From JAAYED01 sp040772225 (lineage in GTDB: Bacteria; Chloroflexota; Anaerolineae; UBA1429): 64,000 nt of DNA. The translations under genes and the position numbers were made by a program. The stretch covers positions 1,922,001 to 1,986,000 of the forward strand of contig JAXGYO010000002.1 in assembly GCA_040772225.1 (NCBI GenBank), written 5' to 3'. This document shows, in pieces, positions 25,821 to 34,572 of the stretch. Numbering within the stretch: the first letter of the stretch is position 1; every line of letters starts with the position of its first letter. The notes under the pieces are model-generated. The model saw only the letters and a list, made by a program, of their open reading frames with translations, was not told the DNA's origin and made no database searches.

Positions 25821-25849
25821 TTGACACCGTTCTTATGGTATGTTAGCAT
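25821..25849 (+). promoter_or_regulatory. Promoter upstream of the first ftsZ
   Basis: A perfect TTGACA (25821-25826), 17 bases and TAGCAT. The -35 is strong and the -10 is weak. Confidence 0.5.
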
Positions 25850-25922
25850 CGCAACAGCGACAGATGAGCGCGACGCGCTCGCGATCGCCTGCGGAGCGAT
25901 TCTGTGGATGGGGGATGCCGAG

Positions 25923-26993
25923 ATGGACTTGCCAGTTTCGACCGCGGAGAGGCTTCAGCGTATCAAGGTGATCGGTGTTGGCGGCGGGGGTTCCAATGCC
26001 GTCAAGCGGATGATCGAGTCCGGCATTGTGGGTGTCGACTTTATCTCCATCAACACGTCGCTCAAAGAACTCAAGGGTACGCGCGCTCCGGTGCGTCTGC
26101 AGATCGGTGAGACCGTTACCCATGGGCTGAGCACCGGAGGCGATGTGGCCCTGGGCAAGCAGGCCGCGGAGGCCGCTACCCCGCAGATAGAGGCCCTGCT
26201 CAAGAACACGGACATGGTCTTTATCGCCGCGACGCTTGGCGGCGGCACGGGTACAGGCGCCGCTCCGGTGATCGCGCGTATCGCCAAGGGCATGGGCATC
26301 CTCACCGTCGGTGTTGTCACCAAACCCTTTGGGTTTGAGGGCGCGCGCAAGTCTCGCATCGCGTCGGAGGGCCTTCAGGCGCTCGTTGAGCAGGTTGATG
26401 CCGAGATCGTCATCTCCAATGATCGGTTGCTCAGCCTGGACGTGCGCGATCTCAAATTGACCGAGGCCTTTGTCCTCGCCGATGAGATGCTGCACCAGGC
26501 CGTGCAGACGGTCTGCGACTTTGTGCTCAAGGTCGGGCTGATCAACGTAGACTTGAGGGATGTGACCGCCATCCTCACCGGCGGCGGGCGCACCATGGTC
26601 AATGTCACGCGGGCCACGGGAGACGATCGTGCCGCGGTGGCCGCGCAAGAGGCGACATCCAGCCCATTGCTGGACATCACGCTGGAGGGGGCCACGGGAC
26701 TACTCTTGAACATCGAGGGAGGTAACCTCTCTCTGGGCGAGGTGCACACTGCGGCGGATATGGTGACGCGCATGGCGTCACCGGATGCCAACATCATCTT
26801 TGGCTATATCGATAACAAGGAACTGGGCGACGAGATCGTGATCACGGTGATCGCCACCGGCTACCGTCTGGATGCCAATGGCAACCCGCAGGGCAATATG
26901 CCTCCTCTGCGGGACTCGCCCATTGACGTGGATCTGGATCATCGACCTTTTGATCCGAGAGACCTGGACGTACCGACCCGGCTGCGGCGCTAG
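25923..26993 (+). CDS. ftsZ: Cell-division GTPase FtsZ, first paralogue
   Basis: FtsZ polymerises into the division ring. The 356-residue protein has the tubulin signature GGGTGTGAA at about 106-114 and the T7 catalytic loop NVDLRD at about 208-213. The C-terminal peptide is RDLDVPTRLRR, a diverged version of the DIPxFLR motif that binds division partners. The position of the usual NTDAQ motif reads NTSLKEL, a departure from canonical FtsZ, and the linker is short. The start ATG at 25923 follows GGGGGA; an ATG at 25908 is the alternative. A second ftsZ starts 116 bases downstream. Confidence 0.93.
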   Translation: MDLPVSTAERLQRIKVIGVGGGGSNAVKRMIESGIVGVDFISINTSLKELKGTRAPVRLQIGETVTHGLSTGGDVALGKQAAEAATPQIEALLKNTDMVFIAATLGGGTGTGAAPVIARIAKGMGILTVGVVTKPFGFEGARKSRIASEGLQALVEQVDAEIVISNDRLLSLDVRDLKLTEAFVLADEMLHQAVQTVCDFVLKVGLINVDLRDVTAILTGGGRTMVNVTRATGDDRAAVAAQEATSSPLLDITLEGATGLLLNIEGGNLSLGEVHTAADMVTRMASPDANIIFGYIDNKELGDEIVITVIATGYRLDANGNPQGNMPPLRDSPIDVDLDHRPFDPRDLDVPTRLRR

Positions 26994-27046
26994 TCTGTTG
27001 TATCCGATGTCCGCCTGGCTGGCCGCTGTGTGCGAGCGTCACGCGC

Positions 27047-27074
27047 TTGCACAATGCACTCTAGCGGCTAGAAT
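27047..27074 (+). promoter_or_regulatory. Promoter of the second ftsZ
   Basis: TTGCAC, 16 bases, TAGAAT, about 36 bases before the start codon. It indicates that the two ftsZ genes can be expressed separately. Confidence 0.55.
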
Positions 27075-27109
27075 GCGGATATGCTGAACCCGTGTGTGGG
27101 AGGTATTCT

Positions 27110-28189
27110 TTGGATAACGTAATGGATACGCTGGGCAGGGAAGCGGTTATCAAGGTGGTGGGCGTCGGTGGCGGTGGCTCAAATGCCGTCAATCGTATGA
27201 TTGAGGCCGGGCTGGGCGGCGTTGACTTTATCGCCGTGAATACCGATGCACAGGCGCTGGCTCAGTCCAACGCTGATATCCGGGTGCGGATCGGGAACCA
27301 GATGACACGCGGGTTGGGCTCAGGCGGGGATCCCGCCGTGGGTCAAAAGGCTGCGGAGGAGTCCCGGGAGGAACTGGTCTCGGTGCTGCAAGGTGCCGAC
27401 ATGGTGTTTGTAACGGCGGGCATGGGCGGCGGCACCGGCACGGGTGCATCGCCCGTGATCGCGGAGATCGCCCGGGAGCAGGGCGCCCTGACGGTAGCCG
27501 TGGTGACGCGCCCCTTTGGTTTTGAGGGGATGCGGCGCTCAAGGGCGGCCCAGGAGGGCATTGTGCGGCTCAACGAGCGCGTGGATACGCTCATCGCCGT
27601 ACAGAACGATCGTCTGCTGGAGCTTGTCGACCGTCAGGTGCCCCTCGAGCAAGCGTTTGTGGTCGCAGACGATATTCTGCGCCAGGGTATCCAGGGTATC
27701 TCTGAGCTGATCACGCTGACGGGCCTGATCAACACCGACTTTGCCGATGTCAAAGCGGTGATGAAGGACGGTGGCGCCGCGTTGATGACCATCGGCCGGG
27801 CGGCCGGTGAGGAACGCGCACTGGCAGCCGCAGAGGCCGCGGTCACGAGCCCGCTGCTGGATATCAATGTGAGCGGCGCCCGGGGCGTGCTCTTTAACGT
27901 CAAGGGCGGCACCGATCTCTCGCTGTATGAGGTCTCTCAGGCGGCTGACCTGATCCGGCAGACCGCGGCGCCCGATGCCAACATCATCTTTGGCGCGGTG
28001 ATCGACGAAGGGATGAAGGATCAGATTCAGATCACACTCATCGCCACCGGCTTTGACCTCGATGAAAAGGCCAAAATCCGCCAGGTGGAGCTAGGCGACG
28101 CGCGGAGAGTGGTACGCCCGCCAGAGGTGCGTCCCGATTTTGATGACAAGGACCTGGACATTCCGTCGTTCCTTCGTCGCAGGTCCTGA
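27110..28189 (+). CDS. ftsZ: Cell-division GTPase FtsZ, second paralogue
   Basis: The 359-residue protein is the more canonical of the pair: NTDAQAL near 44-50, GGGTGTGAS near 106-114, T7 loop NTDFAD near 208-213 and C-terminal peptide KDLDIPSFLRR. I chose the TTG at 27110 because GGGAGG lies six bases upstream; the in-frame GTG at 27092 precedes this Shine-Dalgarno, and the ATG at 27122 is too far from it. Both catalytic loops are intact in both paralogues, so neither looks like a dead copy. A terminator follows at 28215. Confidence 0.95.
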   Translation: MDNVMDTLGREAVIKVVGVGGGGSNAVNRMIEAGLGGVDFIAVNTDAQALAQSNADIRVRIGNQMTRGLGSGGDPAVGQKAAEESREELVSVLQGADMVFVTAGMGGGTGTGASPVIAEIAREQGALTVAVVTRPFGFEGMRRSRAAQEGIVRLNERVDTLIAVQNDRLLELVDRQVPLEQAFVVADDILRQGIQGISELITLTGLINTDFADVKAVMKDGGAALMTIGRAAGEERALAAAEAAVTSPLLDINVSGARGVLFNVKGGTDLSLYEVSQAADLIRQTAAPDANIIFGAVIDEGMKDQIQITLIATGFDLDEKAKIRQVELGDARRVVRPPEVRPDFDDKDLDIPSFLRRRS

Positions 28190-28214
28190 TCTGCGGATTC
28201 TGTCTGTTGTACCG

Positions 28215-28241
28215 ACCGGAGGGGACTCTGTCCCCTCCGGT
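28215..28241 (+). terminator. Terminator after the second ftsZ
   Basis: A 12-bp perfect stem (28215-28226 with 28230-28241, TCT loop) followed by TTCCTGTT, 25 bases past the ftsZ stop. The following 170 bases to aroQ hold GCCCGGGC-type repeats but no gene. Confidence 0.75.
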
Positions 28242-28418
28242 TTCCTGTTACGGGGCTGCGCCGATCACCCTTTGAGAGTTGCCCGGGCGTCAGAGTATCG
28301 CCATGCCGGTTAGGCCCCTGCCTGACCCAGACGCGCGGGTTCACTCTCGTGAGAGCGCCCGGGCTCCAGGGTACCGCATTGGAAGGTCAGGCTCCCACCG
28401 GACCCGGGTCTCCCGGGC

Positions 28419-28850
28419 TCACCCCCGCAAGAGTGCCTCAAGCGCCAGGATATAGCCATACCAACCGAGCCCCACGATCTGGCCGCGGCATACCGGCGCG
28501 GTCACCGATGTGTGCCGGAACGCCTCGCGGGCGTGAATGTTGGACAGGTGCACCTCGATCGCCGGGACGGATACGCCCGCGATAGCATCCCGCAGGGCGT
28601 ACGAGTAGTGTGTGTATGCCCCCGGGTTGATCACGATCCCGTCCGCCCAACCGGCCGCCTCCTGGATCGCATCGATCAGCGCGCCCTCATGGTTCGACTG
28701 GGAGATGTACAGGTCGACGTCGTGTTCAGTCGCCCATTGCCGCAGGCGCGTGTTGATGTCATCCAGCGTCAGGTGTCCGTAGACCTCCGGCTCCCTCTTT
28801 CCGAGAAGGTTCAGGTTCGGCCCATGCAGCACCAGCATCCTCTTTGTCAT
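28419..28850 (-). CDS. aroQ: 3-dehydroquinate dehydratase, type II
   Basis: AroQ makes 3-dehydroshikimate, step 3 of the shikimate pathway. The 143-residue length is typical of the dodecameric type II enzyme. Motifs: LHGPNLNLLGKREPEVYG with the catalytic Tyr near 24, ISQSNHEGALID, INPGAYTHYSYALRDAI and EVHLSNIHAREAFRH with the catalytic His. The start overlaps the aroKB stop as ATGA. It is the last gene of the leftward aro operon. Confidence 0.96.
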   Translation of the reverse strand: MTKRMLVLHGPNLNLLGKREPEVYGHLTLDDINTRLRQWATEHDVDLYISQSNHEGALIDAIQEAAGWADGIVINPGAYTHYSYALRDAIAGVSVPAIEVHLSNIHAREAFRHTSVTAPVCRGQIVGLGWYGYILALEALLRG

Positions 28851-30424
28851 GGCGTCTCCCTCTGCAATGCCTCGATCACCTCGCCGGCGGACACATCATC
28901 GACGACGATCACATCGCCGATGTCGCGCGGCAGCACAAAGCGTAGTTTCCCGCTCTGCTTTTTCTTGTCCATGAACATCGCCTCGTAGACCTGCTCCGGG
29001 TCATGAGGCGGCGGATCGACGGGAAGTCCGTGAGCGCGCAGGGTGTCTACGATGCGCCGGCGTGTAGCGCTGGTGCACAAACCCCGTGCTTCCGCCAACA
29101 TCGCCGCCCGTACCATGCCGATGCTCACCGCCAGCCCATGGTGCAGCCGGTAGTCCTCAAGCACCTCATAGGCATGGGCAAAGGTGTGACCCAGGTTCAG
29201 CACGGCTCGCCTGCCCCGCTCGTAGGGGTCCTCTTCCACCACATCGATCTTGACCTGCAGGGCTGGCCCGATCAGATCCGGCAGTGGCGGGCGGCTGCCT
29301 GCATGTTCAAACCGGGCGAACAGATCGGGGTCGGCGATCACGCCCGCCTTGATGATCTCCGCCAGGCCGGCGCGCACCTCGCTCTCGGGCAGGGTGACCA
29401 GCACATCGGGATCCACAAGGACCAGAAGGGGCTCGACAAAGGCGCCCACCAGGTTCTTGCCCTGAGGCAGGTCCACGGCCACCTTGCCGCCCACGCTGGC
29501 GTCGATCATGCCGAGGAGTGTGGTAGGCACCTGCACCAGGTGAACTCCCCGCATAAAGGTGGCAGCAGCAAAGCCGGCCATGTCGGTGATCACGCCGCCG
29601 CCTAGAGCGATCACGGCGCCGCTGCGATCCAGCCCTGCATCGACAAAACGATCATAGAGATTACTCACCGTACCGAGCCGTTTGTGCTGCTCCCCGGGGG
29701 GCAGGATGATCGGCGTCACCCGGTATCCCGTCTGTGCCAGCCCCTCCATTAGAGATGCGCCCCAATGGGGCCACACGTGCTCGTCGCTCACCACGACGAG
29801 ATCCGTGGAGACTGGGTGTGTACTCAACAGGTCGCCCAACAGGGGCAGGCCGCCAGGGATCAGATGGACAGGATAGGCGCCGGTCAGTGTGTTTACCTGC
29901 AGCCTGCGGGGTTCAGACCGGTAGAGCGCAAGCACGGCCTCCACCACCTGGTCGATGCTGCGATGCGTGGTGTCGATGTGGTAGGGGATCGCGGCATAGG
30001 CCTGACGGCGCTCTGCCAGCAGATCTCGCACGCGTGCCTCTGGTGCGTCTCCATAGAGCATCGGGCGATGGCTGCTGCCTTCCAGACGCTTGACGATCCC
30101 CTCCGGCTTGCAGTCGAGGCAGATCACGAGTCCGCTGCTGGACAGAATCTCACGATTGGTCCCGTTCACCAGGCACCCGCCGCCGGTGGCTATGACCAGC
30201 CCCGAGAGCTGGCCTAGATCCACGCAGAGACCGCTCTCGATCGCCCGAAAGGCGCCCTCGCCCAGTTGCGCAAAGATCTCGGGGATGGTCTGTCCCGCTC
30301 GCTGCACGATCTCGTCATCCATGTCCACAAAGGGACGCCCGAGCCTCTCGGCAACTTTCTGCGCGACGCTGGTCTTGCCGGTGCCCATAAAGCCGGTGAG
30401 GATCAGATTATCCGTTCCGGTCAT
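28847..30424 (-). CDS. aroKB: Fused shikimate kinase and 3-dehydroquinate synthase
   Basis: The 525-residue protein joins two pathway enzymes. Residues 1 to about 165 are shikimate kinase: P-loop GFMGTGKTS, FVDMDDEI and GGGCLVNGTNREIL. Residues from about 175 are 3-dehydroquinate synthase: GGGVITDMAGFAAATFMRG, PTTLLGMIDASVGGK, NLGHTFAHAYE and LHHGLAVSIGM with the zinc-binding His residues. The fusion thus covers steps 2 and 5. The start ATG follows AGGAGG. It overlaps aroC by 17 bases and aroQ as ATGA. Confidence 0.95.
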   Translation of the reverse strand: MTGTDNLILTGFMGTGKTSVAQKVAERLGRPFVDMDDEIVQRAGQTIPEIFAQLGEGAFRAIESGLCVDLGQLSGLVIATGGGCLVNGTNREILSSSGLVICLDCKPEGIVKRLEGSSHRPMLYGDAPEARVRDLLAERRQAYAAIPYHIDTTHRSIDQVVEAVLALYRSEPRRLQVNTLTGAYPVHLIPGGLPLLGDLLSTHPVSTDLVVVSDEHVWPHWGASLMEGLAQTGYRVTPIILPPGEQHKRLGTVSNLYDRFVDAGLDRSGAVIALGGGVITDMAGFAAATFMRGVHLVQVPTTLLGMIDASVGGKVAVDLPQGKNLVGAFVEPLLVLVDPDVLVTLPESEVRAGLAEIIKAGVIADPDLFARFEHAGSRPPLPDLIGPALQVKIDVVEEDPYERGRRAVLNLGHTFAHAYEVLEDYRLHHGLAVSIGMVRAAMLAEARGLCTSATRRRIVDTLRAHGLPVDPPPHDPEQVYEAMFMDKKKQSGKLRFVLPRDIGDVIVVDDVSAGEVIEALQRETP

Positions 30425-31517
30425 CCTGTACCCTCCTGATCAACGTGGCCATGTTGTCGCCGCCATAGCGCTCGAGCAGGGCATCCGCCAGCACCAGGGC
30501 TGTCATGGCCTCGGCCACCACGGCCGCGGCGGGCACGGCGCACACATCGGAACGCTGGTATTGTGTTGTGGTTTCCTCTTGTGTATTACGATCTATGGTT
30601 GGAATGGGCGATACTGTGGTGGGTATCGGCTTCATCGCGATGCGCATCCAGAGCGGCTCCCCGTTGGTCATACCGCCCTCCAGCCCGCCGGCACGGTTCG
30701 TGCGCCGTACCTCGCCCGCGTACAGCGCATCGTGGACCTGTGTGCCTGGGAGTTGTGCATTCTGTAAGGCGGGCCCGATCTCTACGGCTTTGATCGCCTG
30801 GATGCTCATGAGGGCCTGTGCCAGCCGGCCGTCCAGGCGCCGGTCCCAGGCCACATGGGTGCCCAGACCGGGCAACAGGCCCCAGGCGCCCACGACGATG
30901 ATCCCGCCCAGCGAGTCGCCCGCTTCCCGGGCGGCGTCGATCGCCGCGCGCATGGCGGAGGCTGTCTCACTATCCGGGCAGGCCACGTCCGATGCAAGGG
31001 CGCGCTCGCACAGAGCGCACAGGTTCTCGTGCGTTTCGGGCATGCTGGCTGTGCCGATGGCTTGCACATAGGACCCGATGTGGATATCGACGGCCTGCAG
31101 GAGCAGCCGGGCAACGGCGCCGGCAGCCACCCGGGCGGCGGTCTCACGCGCGCTGGCCCGCTCGGCGATCAGGCGCATATCGTCGATGCCGTACTTGATG
31201 GCGCCGGGCAGGTCGGCGTGGCCCGGGCGCGGACGGGTCCACGCGGGCACGCTGCGCTCGCGCCAGTTCTCATAGTCGCGGTTGGGGATCAACATGGCCA
31301 GCGGGCTCCCGATGGTGACACCCTGAATGACCCCGGTCAGGATCTGTGCCCGGTCAGACTCGATCTGCTGGCGCGCGCCCCGCCCGTACCCCGATTGTCT
31401 GCGCCTCAGCTCATGGTCTATGGCCTCGGGGTCGATGGCCAGTCCGGCGGGCAGTCCCTCGAGCAGACTGATCAGGGCCGGGCCGTGCGACTCGCCAGCC
31501 GTCATGACTCTCAGCAT
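30408..31517 (-). CDS. aroC: Chorismate synthase
   Basis: AroC converts EPSP to chorismate using reduced FMN. The 369-residue protein starts MLRVMTAGESHGPAL, the family signature, with RRRQSGYGRGAR near 40 and MRLIAERASARETAARVAAGA near 125. The late GGMTNGEPLWMRIAMKPIPT is also typical. The start ATG at 31515-31517 follows GGGGAGGT; the upstream in-frame ATG is part of the Shine-Dalgarno region. Fifth in the operon order from aroH after aroE. Confidence 0.96.
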   Translation of the reverse strand: MLRVMTAGESHGPALISLLEGLPAGLAIDPEAIDHELRRRQSGYGRGARQQIESDRAQILTGVIQGVTIGSPLAMLIPNRDYENWRERSVPAWTRPRPGHADLPGAIKYGIDDMRLIAERASARETAARVAAGAVARLLLQAVDIHIGSYVQAIGTASMPETHENLCALCERALASDVACPDSETASAMRAAIDAAREAGDSLGGIIVVGAWGLLPGLGTHVAWDRRLDGRLAQALMSIQAIKAVEIGPALQNAQLPGTQVHDALYAGEVRRTNRAGGLEGGMTNGEPLWMRIAMKPIPTTVSPIPTIDRNTQEETTTQYQRSDVCAVPAAAVVAEAMTALVLADALLERYGGDNMATLIRRVQDDRNG

Positions 31518-31519
31518 CG

Positions 31520-32407
31520 TTATGACCTCCCCAGGGCGTGCAGGCATGCCCGCAGCATGATATCTACAGGCGGTTCGACGCCGGTCCAGAGTCGAAAGGC
31601 CTCCGCTCCCTGATGGACCAGCATCGTCAGTCCGTTGGTGGCGTGCGCCCCGCTCTGCCGGGCCAGAGCCATCAGGCGCGTTTCGGGCGGCGTATAGATC
31701 AGGTCAAAGAGTGGCACGCCGTTGGGATACGGCACGTCCTCCGGCCAGGGGCAACCGTCGCTGTGCGGCCACATGCCGACGACGGTGGTGTTCACCACCA
31801 GCTCCGCCTGAGGGGCTACGGCAGAGAGCACATCTGGCTCCAGTCTACCGGCTCTCGCGGCGGCGCCCCCGACGGCCGTTTTCAGGTCCTCGGCCAGCGC
31901 CACGGCGCGCTCCTCTGTGCGGTTCAGGATCGTCAGGGTGGCTCCGGCGGTGAGCAAGGCATAGCCCACGGCCCGTGCCGCGCCGCCCGCGCCGAGCATC
32001 AGCACGTGCCGGCTCTCGGGTTCGAACCCCGTCTCTCTCAAGGCACGCATAAATCCGGCAGCGTCCGTGTTGTGGCCCACGGTCTGTTCACCTAGGAGCA
32101 GCGTATTCACGGCGCCAATGGCCTGTGCCTCTGGCGTGAGGGCGTCCACCAGGGAGAGCAGCGCCTGTTTATGCGGCACGGTGGCGTTTACGCCAGCGAG
32201 CCCCAGTGCCCGCACGCCACGGACGGCGTCGGGCAGGCGCTCGGGCGGCACAGCAAAGGGAACGTAGCACCAATCCATGCCCAGCGCGCTAAAGGCGGCG
32301 TTCTGCATGGGCGGGGAGATGCTGTGTTCCACCGGCCAGCCAAACAGGCCCACAAGCCGGGTATGGCCCGTCAGGGCGATCGCGGTGCGCGGCGCCTGAT
32401 CGCTCAT
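31520..32407 (-). CDS. aroE: Shikimate dehydrogenase
   Basis: AroE reduces 3-dehydroshikimate with NADPH. The 295-residue protein has the substrate motif GWPVEHSISPPMQNAAF (about 23-39), catalytic Lys in NATVPHK (about 80), VNTLL, and the cofactor loop GAGGAARAV (about 138). The start overlaps the aroA stop region as ATGA, and its stop lies three bases before aroC. Confidence 0.95.
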   Translation of the reverse strand: MSDQAPRTAIALTGHTRLVGLFGWPVEHSISPPMQNAAFSALGMDWCYVPFAVPPERLPDAVRGVRALGLAGVNATVPHKQALLSLVDALTPEAQAIGAVNTLLLGEQTVGHNTDAAGFMRALRETGFEPESRHVLMLGAGGAARAVGYALLTAGATLTILNRTEERAVALAEDLKTAVGGAAARAGRLEPDVLSAVAPQAELVVNTTVVGMWPHSDGCPWPEDVPYPNGVPLFDLIYTPPETRLMALARQSGAHATNGLTMLVHQGAEAFRLWTGVEPPVDIMLRACLHALGRS

Positions 32408-33705
32408 GTCAGGCTGCCGGGAGCGATGCGTGCCAGGATCGCCTCAAAGCCTGGAAATGAGTCGGCGATCCGTTCCGAACCCAGCACCACCGTCTCGCCG
32501 CGGGCGATCAGGCCCGCTACGGCCACCGTCATGCCCAGGCGATGATCGCCCTGGCTGTCTACAGCCATTCCATATAATGGCGTAGGTCCCATTATGTCAA
32601 ACCCATCTGGCGTGGGCGCGATCTCTGCCCCCAGCGCGCTCAGAGCTGCCACCGTTGTCGCGATGCGATCGGTTTCTTTGACCCGCAACTCGGCGGCGTC
32701 GCGGACATGGGTCTCGCCCTCCGCCTGGGTCGCGGCCAGCGCCAGGATGGGGAACTCGTCGATGGTGCGGGGCACCAGATTGCCACTGACGGTGATGCCC
32801 TTGAGCGAGGAGCTGCGCACGATCAGGTCAGCCACCGGCTCACCGCCCTCGTTGCGGGCGCCTTCCTCGACGATATCTGCTCCCATCTCTCGCAGGATGT
32901 CCAGCAGGCCCGTGCGCGTCGGGTTGATCCCCACGTTTTCGATCACGAGCTCACTGCCGGGCACCAGCAGCGCCGCGACGATGAGATAGGCTGCCGACGA
33001 AAAGTCTCCCGGCACGCGCACGTCGAGCGCTGCCAGACGGGCTGCGGGACCGTCGATGCTGTGTACCAGGCCCTGGCTCTGCACACACACACCGCGGGCG
33101 TTGAGCATGCGTTCGGTGTGGTCCCGCGATGGCCCTGGCTCGCTGACGACAGTGCGCCCGCGAGCGTACATGCCGGCCAGCAGGAGGGCCGATTTGACCT
33201 GTGCGCTGGCCACGGGCAAGTCGTAGGCCGTGCCCTGGAGTGGCGTCCCCGTGATGTCCAGCGGCGGATACCGGTCCCGGTCGCGACCGGTGATCCGGGC
33301 CCCCATGGCGCGCAGCGGCACGATGACGCGATCCATGGGCCGCGCCAGGAGCTGTGCCTCGGCCGTGAGCGTGCTCTCAAAGGGCTGGCCCGCCAGCAGG
33401 CCCGCCATCAGCCGCATCGTGGTGCCCGAGCGGATGCAGTCCAGGGGCCTGTGCGGCGCACGCCAGCCATGCAGCCCTCTGCCGTGCACGGCCAGGGCAT
33501 CGGCCGCCGGACGTTCGACGGCGATACCCAGGTCCTCCAGGCAGCCTATGGTGGCGCGGCAATCCCCGCTGTCCAGAAAGCCGTCTATGCGCGAATCGCC
33601 GTCGCCCAGCCCGCCGAGGAGCAGCGCGCGATGGGTGATCGACTTGTCGCCGGGGACCGCGACGCGGCCTGAGAGCGGCTTTCTGGGTCTCACATGTAGA
33701 TTCAT
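32404..33705 (-). CDS. aroA: 3-phosphoshikimate 1-carboxyvinyltransferase (EPSP synthase)
   Basis: AroA joins phosphoenolpyruvate to shikimate-3-phosphate. The 433-residue protein shows LSGRVAVPGDKSITHRALLL (residues 10-29), the SGTTMRLMAG loop with GLLAGQPFES, SAQVKSALLLAG, and RVKETDRI near 350. The motif near residue 90 reads SGTTMRLMAGLLAG, where the class I glyphosate-binding site would be LGNAGTAMRPL; it is a class II-like arrangement. One base separates its start from the tyrA stop. Confidence 0.95.
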   Translation of the reverse strand: MNLHVRPRKPLSGRVAVPGDKSITHRALLLGGLGDGDSRIDGFLDSGDCRATIGCLEDLGIAVERPAADALAVHGRGLHGWRAPHRPLDCIRSGTTMRLMAGLLAGQPFESTLTAEAQLLARPMDRVIVPLRAMGARITGRDRDRYPPLDITGTPLQGTAYDLPVASAQVKSALLLAGMYARGRTVVSEPGPSRDHTERMLNARGVCVQSQGLVHSIDGPAARLAALDVRVPGDFSSAAYLIVAALLVPGSELVIENVGINPTRTGLLDILREMGADIVEEGARNEGGEPVADLIVRSSSLKGITVSGNLVPRTIDEFPILALAATQAEGETHVRDAAELRVKETDRIATTVAALSALGAEIAPTPDGFDIMGPTPLYGMAVDSQGDHRLGMTVAVAGLIARGETVVLGSERIADSFPGFEAILARIAPGSLT

Positions 33706-33706
33706 C

Positions 33707-34564
33707 TTACAGCCTCCGGCGTCGTTCAGCGGCCGTCTCCAGCATCTCCCTCATCCGGGTCATATCGTTCTGGGCCAGGCACTCGGTCAGTGTGGCCAGG
33801 TCGCCCTGTGCCTGCTGCAACGCCTCAAGGATCGGGATGCGGTTGGTGGCCAGGATATCCATCATCATCGGCACGCTCCCCGCGGCGACGCGGCTGGTGT
33901 CTTGAAAGCCACCTGCCGCCAGTGTCCAGAGCAGCGGATCGCCCTCACCGAGTTGCTCGGCAGCCTGGACCAGTGTCACTGCGAGCATAAAGGGCAGATG
34001 GCTGATGGCGGCAACCAGCCGGTCGTGCCGTTCGGGCTCGAGATAGGTGGGGCGTGCACCGACGGCCCGCACCAGGCTCTCGGCAAGCGCCCGGGCCTCC
34101 GCAGAGGTGCGCTCCAGCGGGCAGAGCACAAAGACGCGATCCTGGTACAGATCGGGTTCCGCCATGGTGAGCCCGGAGGACTCTTTGCCGCACATGGGGT
34201 GGCCTCCAACCGGCTGAATTCCCCCTGGAAGGTCCGCCATGGCCTCGCAGATGGCGCTCTTGGTGCTGCCCACGTCCATCAGCACCGCTCCTGGCTTGAG
34301 AAAGGGGCCGATGGCATGGACCTTGTCCAGGATATCGCCCACAGGCGTGCAGAGCACCACCAGGTCGGCCTCGGCCACGCCGTCTTGGACATCCGTGACG
34401 CCCCGGTGGACGAACCGCAGCGTGAGGGCGGTGTTCAGGCTGCTCTGCCGCCGGGCGATCCCAACGACCTCACGGCAGGCATTGCGCGTACGCAACGCCG
34501 CCGCCAGCGAACCGCCCATCAGTCCGAGCCCGACAATCGCAACACGTGCTTCCGATAGCTGCAT
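33707..34564 (-). CDS. tyrA: Prephenate dehydrogenase
   Basis: TyrA oxidises prephenate to 4-hydroxyphenylpyruvate for tyrosine. The 285-residue NAD-dependent enzyme has GLGLMGGSLA (12-21), DVGSTK (about 96), GGHPMCGKESSG (about 120) with the catalytic His, and LPFMLAVTLVQAAE near 190. It lacks a C-terminal ACT domain, so feedback control probably does not act on this protein. Eight bases separate it from aroF. Confidence 0.94.
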   Translation of the reverse strand: MQLSEARVAIVGLGLMGGSLAAALRTRNACREVVGIARRQSSLNTALTLRFVHRGVTDVQDGVAEADLVVLCTPVGDILDKVHAIGPFLKPGAVLMDVGSTKSAICEAMADLPGGIQPVGGHPMCGKESSGLTMAEPDLYQDRVFVLCPLERTSAEARALAESLVRAVGARPTYLEPERHDRLVAAISHLPFMLAVTLVQAAEQLGEGDPLLWTLAAGGFQDTSRVAAGSVPMMMDILATNRIPILEALQQAQGDLATLTECLAQNDMTRMREMLETAAERRRRL

Positions 34565-34572
34565 GTCGTGAT

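Noticed and set aside
28250..28418. GCCCGGGC-containing repeats between ftsZ and aroQ as a CRISPR or mobile element
   Set aside because: The short repeats are irregularly spaced and imperfect; there is no spacer pattern or coding potential.
33230..34558. 442-codon plus-strand frame opposite aroA and tyrA
   Set aside because: Antisense shadow; no Shine-Dalgarno and no family features.
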